Origin: Bog-756 sp963745955
Lineage (GTDB): Bacteria > Actinomycetota > Acidimicrobiia > Acidimicrobiales > RAAP-2
Direction of reading: 5' to 3'
Assembly: GCA_963745955.1 (NCBI GenBank)
Contig: CAVUZI010000011.1
Span: forward strand, 496,001 to 560,000
Length of the DNA: 64,000 nt
Shown: positions 42,462 to 50,048 of the stretch, piece by piece
Layout: the number at the start of each line of letters is the position of its first letter
Numbering within the stretch: the first letter of the stretch is position 1
Translations under genes and position numbers: made by a program
Notes under the pieces: model-generated
Told to the model about the DNA's origin: nothing
Databases searched by the model: none
The model's input: the letters and a program-made list of their open reading frames with translations, nothing else

Positions 42462-42668
42462 TCAGCAGTTGTCGGCAGCAGCCAGATTGCGATGCAGGAC
42501 TTCTGTCAGCCGGGCCTCCAATCGAACTTCAAAGGCGAGCAGACTGTCGAGTTCGGCGAGCGATGCCCTGAGAGCCTTCCCCCGAATCGAGCGCAGTTGG
42601 TTCTCTGCATCGGCCCGCCTGGCGCAGCTTCGATCGAGTGCGGCCAGCACTTCTGATTGGTGATTCAT
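42462..42668 (-). CDS. Small helical protein of unknown function
   Basis: A 68-residue, mostly alpha-helical protein (MNHQSEVLAALDRSCARR, then ALRASLAELDSLLAFEVRLEARLTEVLHRNL) with heptad-like Leu spacing that could form a short coiled coil. AAGG lies three bases before the ATG. It ends 50 bases upstream of the sigma factor start on the same strand and could be the first gene of that operon. No homology is recognised and it could be spurious. Confidence 0.4.
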   Translation of the reverse strand: MNHQSEVLAALDRSCARRADAENQLRSIRGKALRASLAELDSLLAFEVRLEARLTEVLHRNLAAADNC

Positions 42669-43159
42669 GAGCCTTGTTCCTGTCTGTATCGATGATTCCG
42701 TGTTGATGATTCCGTGTCGGGAGCGCGGCGCCGGTGATTCCCGGCACCGTGCCTCAGGGTCGGTCGCTGATGACCGGGCCGTCGTCGGCCGGAGAACACC
42801 GTGGTTGGCGATGGTCAGCCTGTGCCGACCGATCGACTGCAACGGGCTCTGACGTAGGTCTCCCCTGGTCAGCACTGCGTGGAGGTCGGGCACGTGTCAG
42901 AGGCGCCCTGCCGCCGGTGCATCGGCCAGGCCGATTGTTTTCGAGCGGTACCGAGCCGAGCGTGGCAGCCATCGAAGGCTCACCACAACGAGGCGGCACA
43001 CGTTCACCCGCACTGTCTGGTCCCACAGCGTAACACCCTCCATGAGCAGAGCTGCCCCCGGTGATCCTGGTGCTCCCCGAAGCAGCGGCCGCCCGCCGCT
43101 CCCCAGCGTCTCTGACGGCTTCTCCAGGGCGGCCGGGTCGGCTTCGCTACGCTCTGGCT
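42669..43159. other. Non-coding stretch with a 13-bp direct repeat
   Basis: No supported gene was found in these 491 bases. GATGATTCCGTGT occurs twice, at 42691-42703 and 42705-42717, just upstream of the small helical gene. The right end carries a possible -10 box TACGCT at 43148-43153, six bases before the GTG of the next gene. Confidence 0.5.
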
Positions 43160-43586
43160 GTGCCGACGTTCAGTTCAGAAGCGATGGGGTGGCTCCGCAC
43201 CTCGGTCGGGATCGCTTTGATCGTCGCACCGGGAGCTGCCCATGCGCCTGGCCGGCACCGAATCGCCCACAGGGGCCGGCCTTCTCCTGATGAGGACGAT
43301 CGGCATCCGGGATCTCGTCTTGGGCCTGGGCGCGGTGTCCGCGGCACGATCGGGCGTGGCAGACGAGGCACGTCGTTGGACCAGGGCGACCTTGGCCAGC
43401 GATGCACTCGACACCGTCGTCAGCCTGGCCGCGATGCGGTCGATCGGGAGACGGGACTCGTGGTTGGCGGCGGGATTGGCATTCAGTTTCGTCTGTGGAG
43501 ACGTCCACGCCCTACGGACCGTCTCCGACGAGCAGGATACCGAGCGTGCCCAGCCAGCCGGAGCCGCACGGTCAGTGAGCTCCTGA
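43160..43586 (+). pseudogene. Small membrane protein, broken by one +1 frameshift
   Basis: The first frame from GTG 43160 gives AMGWLRTSVGIALIVAPGA, a first membrane helix. The rest is in the next frame from about 43242: MRTIGIRDLVLGLGAVSAA, TLASDALDTVVSLAAM and SWLAAGLAFSFVCGDVHAL, giving four hydrophobic helices in all. Removing one C from the CCC near 43239 joins them (GAAMRLAGTE). The restored protein is about 140 residues. It resembles short four-helix DUF4267-type actinobacterial membrane proteins of unknown role. The gene is probably leaderless. Confidence 0.6.
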
Positions 43587-43614
43587 AGCCTGCACCCGTC
43601 GGCCGTCGGCCGGA

Positions 43615-44868
43615 TCACCCGGGGCCGGGAGCAGTCGGCTCCTTCACCAGCCGGCCCCGTTTCCACACGTGTGTGATGTGGACCGGGTCGGCCAGCAGAC
43701 TGATGGTGGCGACCGGGTCACCATCGACGGCGATCAGATCGGCGTCCCACTCACGCTCGATCACCCCTGCTCTCGGAGCTTGCGGCCCGAGCGTCAGGTG
43801 TCCGTTGGCCGTCCCGGCCCGGATCGCCTCCAGCGGGCTCAGGCCTGCATCGACGAGATGGACGAGCTCCCGCGCATTCATCCCCCACGGGACGGCTGTC
43901 TCCCGGCCGCTCGTCGAGATGTCGGTTCCGAGGGCCAGGGTCACGCCGGCTTGGTGAGCAATATGGATCGCCTCGAGGTGGCGGTCGGCAACAGCCTCCA
44001 TCTTCTCGAACGCATAGCTCGGCATGCTGTCCTTCGCCTGAAGGCCGCGTTCCACGATGAACCGGGTCGGCACCAGCACGGCTCCGAGCTCGCGCATGGC
44101 GGACGCGGCTTCCTCGTCGAGGTAGCTGCCGTGCTCGATGGTCCGTACACCGGCCCGCAGGGCCGCCATGATGCCCGGCTTTCCGTGGCAGTGGGCCATG
44201 ACGATCCGCTCGGCCCTCCCAGCCTCCTCCACGATGGCCCGCATCTCGTCGTCGCTGAACTGTTGATGCACAGGGTCGTCGACCTGGGACAAGACTCCCC
44301 CGGAGGCGCAGATCTTTATGACCTTGGCCCCGAGCCGGAGTTGGGAGCGCACCGCCTTGAGGCACTCGGGGATGCCGTCGCACAGTGCCAATGGTCCTCC
44401 GCTCTGACACAGATCGCCCATCCAGGCCAGTGGGAGGGCATGGAGATCTCCGTGACCACCGGTTTGGCTCAGGATCGCTCCGGGTGCATAGATCGACGGG
44501 CCGGCAAGCAGGCCTTCCTCGACCACCCGGGCCAGGTGCACGCCGAGCCCTCCAGCCTCCCGGACGCTCGTGAATCCGGCCTGCAGCACGATCTCTGCGT
44601 CCTTGGCGGCACGGGCGGCGAGGACGGCCGTCGGCACCAGGGCCAGTTCGTTGAGGTCCAGGGACCGCAATCCGAGAAAGTGCGCGTGGCAGTCCCACAG
44701 CCCGGGCATGAGGCATGGGACCGAGACCGGGGACCGGACATCGGGAGCGGTGTGCCGGGGCCCCACGTAGGCGATCGAAGATCCGTCGATGACGACCGCA
44801 GCGTCGCGTATCGGATCGCCCCGTCCCGGAATGAGCAGATCGGCGTCGATTCGTTCCACGTGGATCAC
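43615..44868 (-). CDS. Amidohydrolase family protein (imidazolonepropionase/prolidase-like)
   Basis: A 417-residue metal-dependent hydrolase with a TIM barrel. It has the N-terminal HxH (LWDCHAHFLG), a candidate carboxylated Lys (GAKVIKICASGG), His ligands in VMAHCHGKPGI and TIEHGSYLD, and the Asp in LALGTDIST. A C-terminal beta domain (DADLIAVDGDPVATISLL) closes the composite sandwich. The pattern fits the subgroup of Zn-dependent organophosphate acid anhydrolase/Xaa-Pro-type amidohydrolases. The substrate is not predictable from sequence alone. It is intact and uses ATG at 44868. Confidence 0.88.
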   Translation of the reverse strand: MIHVERIDADLLIPGRGDPIRDAAVVIDGSSIAYVGPRHTAPDVRSPVSVPCLMPGLWDCHAHFLGLRSLDLNELALVPTAVLAARAAKDAEIVLQAGFTSVREAGGLGVHLARVVEEGLLAGPSIYAPGAILSQTGGHGDLHALPLAWMGDLCQSGGPLALCDGIPECLKAVRSQLRLGAKVIKICASGGVLSQVDDPVHQQFSDDEMRAIVEEAGRAERIVMAHCHGKPGIMAALRAGVRTIEHGSYLDEEAASAMRELGAVLVPTRFIVERGLQAKDSMPSYAFEKMEAVADRHLEAIHIAHQAGVTLALGTDISTSGRETAVPWGMNARELVHLVDAGLSPLEAIRAGTANGHLTLGPQAPRAGVIEREWDADLIAVDGDPVATISLLADPVHITHVWKRGRLVKEPTAPGPG

Positions 44869-44907
44869 TCTAGGGAGGCTTTTCCCTCCGATCGAGCCAG
44901 CCCGCCG

Positions 44908-45273
44908 TCACCCGTCGAGGAGACCGAGGAGCCATCCGGGCCTGGCCACGTCTGCTCCCAGGTCCGCGGCCCGCCGGCACAACGCACGATCCGCAGATAC
45001 GAGTGTCACCGGACCCGGGGCCTCGGCGGTGGTCGAAACGAGGGTGTCGTCACCGCTGCCGGGCGCATGGAGGACGGTGACGCCGCCGGCCACCCCCGCC
45101 TCGACACCGGTACGAGCAGCCCCCTCCAGGACCACCACGACCGGCTCGACGAGCCGACCCGCCACCACCGCAGCACGAACCTGCTCGACGAACGCCCGGG
45201 CCGCTCCCGGCCGGTCCCGCCACCAGCCGTTGGGCCGAGACCCGACCACGTTCGCCGCATCGATGAGAAGCAC
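44908..45273 (-). CDS. PIN/NYN-like domain protein
   Basis: A 121-residue protein from GTG 45273. It opens MLLIDAANVVGSRPNGWW, a D-x-x-N start like NYN/PIN-like nucleases. It also contains GSGDDTLV, with the central acidic pair, and VTLVSADRALCRRAADLGA. These acidic positions are compatible with a metal-dependent RNase. Proteins with this exact layout are common in actinobacteria but I know of no characterised member. It lies 40 bases downstream of the amidohydrolase start on the opposite side of its promoter, in the same direction as its neighbours. Confidence 0.65.
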   Translation of the reverse strand: MLLIDAANVVGSRPNGWWRDRPGAARAFVEQVRAAVVAGRLVEPVVVVLEGAARTGVEAGVAGGVTVLHAPGSGDDTLVSTTAEAPGPVTLVSADRALCRRAADLGADVARPGWLLGLLDG

Positions 45274-45353
45274 GACCCCAGTATCACCTACCGCCCGGCT
45301 GCCCCGGACGGGGTTCGTCTCGGGGCCACCGTCCGGCATCAGCGCCACCGGCG

Positions 45354-46148
45354 TCACCGTGGCACGTCGTCGGCGCCGCCGACACGGCCGTGCTTCCAAT
45401 AGCCACGCGCCGACACCTGGGTGCGGGACATCCCCCGGTCTTCAAAGAGGTGACGGCGGATCCGCTGCACCGCCGCCGCCTCCCCGGCCACCCAGACCCG
45501 GACATCGGCGTCGAATCGGGCGCCCTCGACGGCGTCGACCAATGCATCGCCGGGAGAGGCGCCGGTGGGCAGGTCGTGCCACTCGGTGGTTGCCAGTGGA
45601 TGATCGGGCAGTGCGACACGGGCACCGGGGTGGGAGACCTCGATGTGCACCTGCACCGACTTCCGCGCCGGCAGCGCCTGGAGAAGCTGGCTGATGGCAG
45701 GTATGGCGGTCTCGTCCCCTCCGAGGAAGAAGTCGCCCGCGTCGGCGTCGATCGAGTAGCCGCGGCCCGGGCCCGAGACGGCGGCCTGGTCGCCGGCCTT
45801 GGCGGCCGTGGCCCAAACGGATGCGAGCCCACCGTCGTGGATGACGATATCGAGCTCGAGGATCCGTGGCCCGACGGGCCGCGGCGTGAAGGTCCGGATG
45901 ACCGGCCGGCGCTCGTCCGGGAGCAGGAACTCATTGCCGCTCCACTGCGGGATGACGAGCTCTCCGGTGGGAGACGACGGGAGCAGGAGCCGGATGCTGG
46001 CAGCCGGTTGCCCGACGACGAGCCGCTCGAGGTCGGCCCCGGCCAGCGTCACCCGGATCAGGCGGTCGCTCACAGATGCGGCCTGTCGAACCGACACGGG
46101 AAGGAACCGCGGCGGTTCCCGCCGGTCGCGGCGCGGGTCCGTCAACAC
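45354..46148 (-). CDS. Siderophore-interacting protein (ferric-siderophore reductase, SIP type)
   Basis: A 264-residue flavoprotein. The N-terminal FAD domain shows SDRLIRVTLAGADLERL and RTFTPRPVGPRILELDIVIHDGGLASVWA. AVSGPGRGYSIDADAGDFFLGGDETAIPAISQLL is the SIP hallmark, and the C-terminal NAD(P)H part has WVAGEAAAVQRIRRHLFED and ARGYWKHGR. These proteins reduce ferric siderophores to release iron. The GTG at 46148 (or the adjacent TTG) overlaps the TGA of the upstream GH5 gene. A longer upstream frame is antisense-like noise. Confidence 0.92.
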   Translation of the reverse strand: MLTDPRRDRREPPRFLPVSVRQAASVSDRLIRVTLAGADLERLVVGQPAASIRLLLPSSPTGELVIPQWSGNEFLLPDERRPVIRTFTPRPVGPRILELDIVIHDGGLASVWATAAKAGDQAAVSGPGRGYSIDADAGDFFLGGDETAIPAISQLLQALPARKSVQVHIEVSHPGARVALPDHPLATTEWHDLPTGASPGDALVDAVEGARFDADVRVWVAGEAAAVQRIRRHLFEDRGMSRTQVSARGYWKHGRVGGADDVPR

Positions 46149-47809
46149 CGACCAGCGGTGATCGACACTGTCACATCGTGTGCCGTTGCCCCGGCGTCCA
46201 CGTCGAGGTGGGTCGCATCCGGGCGGGAGGTGACGCGCCCTCCGGTTGCCCTGGCGCAGTAGCCGTTGGGGTAATGGGTGGCCGCTGGCACCACGATCAC
46301 TGTGGGTGCCGTGATCCTGGGGTCGGATCGGTAGCGAAACTCGAAGGCAGCCGTCGTGGGATCGAAGCTCATGGACAGTGGCGTTCCGGCAACCGCCGAG
46401 GCGTAGGTCTGCGACAGCACGTTCAGTTGGGAAGCGGTGGCCGCGCGGGGAGGCCAGAGTGCCGACGAGTGCGACCCGGTCGGGTCGTCGTAGTTGATCC
46501 ACTGCCAGTAGATCCACCCCACGAGGTTGGCGTCTGCACCGGAGGTGATCCGACCCAGGTCCGCGGTATCGGTGGTGGCACCGAACTCGGTGAGCAGCCA
46601 ACCCGGTCCGCCGGGCTGCTCGGGGGTGGAGTCGTCGACCCGTTCCTGGTCGTGCTGGGTGAAGACGTAGCGTTCGAGAGGCCCGCAGATGGAAGCGAAG
46701 TCCGCCGGCTCCGGGCCGTTGGGGACATGGAGGAAGCAGTAGTCGTGGAAGTTGAGCACGAGGCGCGGGAAGTCCATGGCGCCGATGTGGTTGACCACCC
46801 CCGAATCGGTGCTGTAGTTGCCCTCGTATGCCACCAGATGGGTGGGGTCGGCGGCCTCGATGCGAGGGATGAGGCCCTCCGCAGGATCGTCGGCCGGGCA
46901 GCTGACCCGCCGGCCGTTCTGGTCCAGCCCCGGATGGGCTCGCCCGGTGTAGAAGCACTCGAGCAGAGCGTCGAAGGTCGGATTGTCGGGTCGGGTACCA
47001 AGGCCGGGCCCGTAGGGCTCGTTAAACGGGTCGTAGCCGATCACCCACGGGTTGCCGCGGAATCGGCCGGCGATCTTCGTCCACACGGCGTCGAACTCGC
47101 CCTGGAGGTTCCCGACCACGTCGTTGTCCCAGAAGTGACCGTAGGCCTGGGCCACGCCGGGTCCGGTGTAGTTGACACTCCAATTGGCGACATGCAGTCG
47201 GGGCTCGGGGGCGATGCCGTCGGTGCACACAGCCCAGTTCGGCGCCCCTTCGCCGCCGAAGGCTTCGTTGTAGACGTCCTGGTGCATGTCGATGAGCGAG
47301 AAGATCCGGTACCTGGCCAGCAGTGAGACCGTGGCCTCCAATCGGGTCATGTAAGCATCGAAGACGGTGGCATCGAACGGATCGGGCCCAGATCGCCGAG
47401 GGGCGCCCGCCGTGCACACCGCAGGATCGTTGATCGGGTCGCTACCGGGTTCGAGCCCCTTCCAGACGATCCCCAGTCGCACGACGGTGAACCCAAGTCG
47501 GGCCATGCGCTGCGCCTCGGCCGGCGTGAGAACGTTGCGGCCGGAACCGGTCACCTCGACCTCGTAGGGCGGGACCTTGTACACCAGATCGATTCCATGG
47601 AGCAGGACGGTCCGCCCCTCCTGGTCCACCAACCACGGACCGCCCGGAGCCCGCAGCGGGCCGACCGGCCCATCGGCGGGATTGGCCGACCCAGGGGACG
47701 TGACCACAGGCGATCCGCCACACGAGCTCAGGGCGATACCCACAACGATGACGAGGGCCAGACAGATCCGCCCGACGGAAGCTCGGCCTTGCCACCCGAT
47801 GGACGTCAT
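46142..47809 (-). CDS. GH5-family glycoside hydrolase lipoprotein (endoglycoceramidase-like)
   Basis: A 555-residue secreted enzyme. From ATG 47809 the N-terminus is a lipoprotein signal (ICLALVIVVGIALSSC, lipobox LSSC). The barrel shows DQEGRTVLLHGIDLVYK, MARLGFTVVRLGIVWKGLEP and SLIDMHQDVY. The acid/base Glu is in YDPFNEPYG and the nucleophile Glu in LLTEFGATTD. A beta-sandwich-like C-terminus follows. The order and the HQDVY-NEP-TEFG set match endoglycoceramidase-type GH5 proteins, which cleave oligosaccharide-lipid linkages. The true substrate in this organism is uncertain. It overlaps the SIP gene by 7 bases. Confidence 0.85.
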   Translation of the reverse strand: MTSIGWQGRASVGRICLALVIVVGIALSSCGGSPVVTSPGSANPADGPVGPLRAPGGPWLVDQEGRTVLLHGIDLVYKVPPYEVEVTGSGRNVLTPAEAQRMARLGFTVVRLGIVWKGLEPGSDPINDPAVCTAGAPRRSGPDPFDATVFDAYMTRLEATVSLLARYRIFSLIDMHQDVYNEAFGGEGAPNWAVCTDGIAPEPRLHVANWSVNYTGPGVAQAYGHFWDNDVVGNLQGEFDAVWTKIAGRFRGNPWVIGYDPFNEPYGPGLGTRPDNPTFDALLECFYTGRAHPGLDQNGRRVSCPADDPAEGLIPRIEAADPTHLVAYEGNYSTDSGVVNHIGAMDFPRLVLNFHDYCFLHVPNGPEPADFASICGPLERYVFTQHDQERVDDSTPEQPGGPGWLLTEFGATTDTADLGRITSGADANLVGWIYWQWINYDDPTGSHSSALWPPRAATASQLNVLSQTYASAVAGTPLSMSFDPTTAAFEFRYRSDPRITAPTVIVVPAATHYPNGYCARATGGRVTSRPDATHLDVDAGATAHDVTVSITAGRC

Positions 47810-47885
47810 CGGTGACCGTCCGATGCCGGCCTCCGGCGCGATCCCACGGCCACGAGTCTGCCGCGTCGGAGCCCGCGGTGCCCGA

Positions 47886-49922
47886 TCAAGCGCGACCTGC
47901 TCGGGCATCGAGCCCCTGCTCGGCGACGATGGGCAGGATACGTGGTTGCAGCCATTCTCCCCCCGCTTCGGTGATGTGGATTCCGTCCGACCACCGGACC
48001 TGGATGCCGTCGAGCTCGGGTTGATAGACACCGTGGGGATCGAGCATCTTGTTGAGATCGACGACGGTCACCCGAGGCTGCCCGACGGCCACGCTCCGAA
48101 GGAGCTCGTTGAACGCCGCCACCCGCGTGGGGGAGTTCTCCGGGAACGGCGTCCCGTTGGCGGCCTCGGTCGGTGGATCGACGTAGGGCATCGTGAACAC
48201 GATGACCCTCGCACCACCGGCCGTAAGAATGCCGAAGGCCTGTCCGAGCTCTGAGGCGAGGTGATCGTCCCACGCCGGCTGGCCGATGTGAACCCAGTTC
48301 CCGTGGTACAGCTGGTCGCTCACCTCCCACCGTCCGATCAGCAACCCGACGACATCGGGGCGGTCCTGGTCCACAGACTGCTTCCACACCGTCCGCCAGT
48401 GAGTGCATCCTGGTGTGGCGGGGCCGGCGACCCCGGAGAGGATCACCTCGAACGTGTCGAGCTCGCAGCCGAGCGTGCCCCGATCGATGACCTGGACCCC
48501 GTACCGGGGCTGAGATCCGACTCCCAGTCCGACCCCCAGGGTGAGGGCAATCGAGTCACCCAGCACCAGGAAGCGGATCGGGCGGGTCGTGAACGCATGG
48601 GCCGCGGTGAGGGCCTGTCGTTCGGACAGCGGCGCGCCGCCGGTGGTGGGAACGGCCCCGATGGAGGTGGTGGGCGCCACGGTGGCCAGGAAGAGGGCCG
48701 CCGCCGCGACCACGGCGGCAGTCCCCATTCCCACCAGCCCCATCCTTCCCGGCAAGACACGTCTCGTCCGAATCGGCTCTTCGATGGCGAAGAAGGAGAA
48801 GGTGGCGACCGCGAAGGTGGCAAGGAGCCTGGCCCCGAGTAACCAGATTCCCGAGAGGCCGGTATGGGCGTGGTTGATCAGGAGGTAGAGGGGCCAGTGG
48901 TAGAGGTAGAGCCCATAGGAGATCCGCCCGACGAACACCAGCCCGCCGAGCGAGCAGAAACGGGCCAGCGCTGAGCCCGGAAAGGTCACACAGGCGACGA
49001 TGACGCAGGCGGCGGCCACGGCCACGCAGAAGAAGCCGCCCACGTACAACAGGCCGTTCTGCCCTTCGAGGTCATGCCATGCCCAGACCAGGAACAGGGC
49101 TCCGAGAACTCCCGACAGCGTCCACAGCCGGCGCTGCACGCGGGTGGTGGTCCAACCGGCGGGCAGGATGTCGAAGGTGCTCCCGACATGGGAGCCGACG
49201 GCACCCACGAACGAGCCGATCAGAAGCGACTGGGCACGGGTGTCGGTGCCGTAATAGAGGCGCTCGATCGAGAATCCGGCCAGGTACATCCAACCCATCA
49301 GGACGGCGGAGGCAACGGCGCCGATCGCAGCCGTCAGGGCCACCTTCCGGGTTCCCCACCGTCGGGCCACGAACAAGGCGATGAGCGGCCATACCAGGTA
49401 GTACTGCTCCTCGATGGCGAGCGACCACGTGTGCAAGAAAGGGGACGGGGCCGCCGCCTGGGCGAAGTACCCCTGGCCGGAGAAGATGAAGCGCCAGTTG
49501 GAGACATAGGTGAGCGTGGCGAAGGCGTCACCACGAACGGACGCCAGGTCGATCGAGCCGGCAAAGACGTGTACGTAGACGGCAACGCCTATCAGGAGCA
49601 CGAACAGCGCGGGCAGGAGCCGGCGCGCCCGTTGGGCCCAGAATCGTGCCAGCCGGATCGTCCCGGTCTGGTGGAGCTCCCTGCAGATCAACGAGGTGAT
49701 CAGAAATCCGGACAGGACGAAGAAGACGTCCACACCGAGCAATCCCCCACCGGTCCCCGGAACCCCGAAGTGGTACGCCATGACGGCCAGGACGGCGAAG
49801 GCTCTGATGCCGTCCAGCGCAGAGGTGCGCCGGTGGTGCCCGGGCTCGGTGTCCGTCGGGTCGGTGTCGAGTGGGGATGACCGACCGGTGGCGTCGAATT
49901 CGTGGACAGCACCCTCTAGCAC
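47886..49922 (-). CDS. Acyltransferase family 3 (OafA/YrhL-like) with SGNH domain
   Basis: A 678-residue protein. The N-terminal membrane domain opens HHRRTSALDGIRAFAVLAVM and continues FFVLSGFLITSLI and FWAQRARRLLPALFVLL. Ten or so helices follow with SLAIEEQYYLVWP and SYGLYLYHWPLYLLI. A C-terminal extracytoplasmic SGNH hydrolase-like domain has FLVLGDSIALTLG (block I GDS) and a late SDGIHITEAG with the catalytic Asp/His. Such fused proteins O-acylate surface polysaccharides or peptidoglycan. A close paralogue lies 126 bases upstream on the same strand. Confidence 0.93.
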   Translation of the reverse strand: MLEGAVHEFDATGRSSPLDTDPTDTEPGHHRRTSALDGIRAFAVLAVMAYHFGVPGTGGGLLGVDVFFVLSGFLITSLICRELHQTGTIRLARFWAQRARRLLPALFVLLIGVAVYVHVFAGSIDLASVRGDAFATLTYVSNWRFIFSGQGYFAQAAAPSPFLHTWSLAIEEQYYLVWPLIALFVARRWGTRKVALTAAIGAVASAVLMGWMYLAGFSIERLYYGTDTRAQSLLIGSFVGAVGSHVGSTFDILPAGWTTTRVQRRLWTLSGVLGALFLVWAWHDLEGQNGLLYVGGFFCVAVAAACVIVACVTFPGSALARFCSLGGLVFVGRISYGLYLYHWPLYLLINHAHTGLSGIWLLGARLLATFAVATFSFFAIEEPIRTRRVLPGRMGLVGMGTAAVVAAAALFLATVAPTTSIGAVPTTGGAPLSERQALTAAHAFTTRPIRFLVLGDSIALTLGVGLGVGSQPRYGVQVIDRGTLGCELDTFEVILSGVAGPATPGCTHWRTVWKQSVDQDRPDVVGLLIGRWEVSDQLYHGNWVHIGQPAWDDHLASELGQAFGILTAGGARVIVFTMPYVDPPTEAANGTPFPENSPTRVAAFNELLRSVAVGQPRVTVVDLNKMLDPHGVYQPELDGIQVRWSDGIHITEAGGEWLQPRILPIVAEQGLDARAGRA

Positions 49923-50048
49923 CGCATCGCCATCCGATTGAGCCCGGCTTTCAGTCGCCGATCGAGCAGAAGCGTTGGCGATCGTACTGCAACGGTGAAC
50001 GACTCCAGCGTCGGGGATTCCGGGGTTGTCGGGACCATCGGGTCCAGG

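Noticed and set aside
43669..45402. Open frame of nearly 580 codons on the plus strand
   Set aside because: It is the antisense of the amidohydrolase and PIN/NYN-like genes; high GC leaves such frames open by chance and the translation has no domain.
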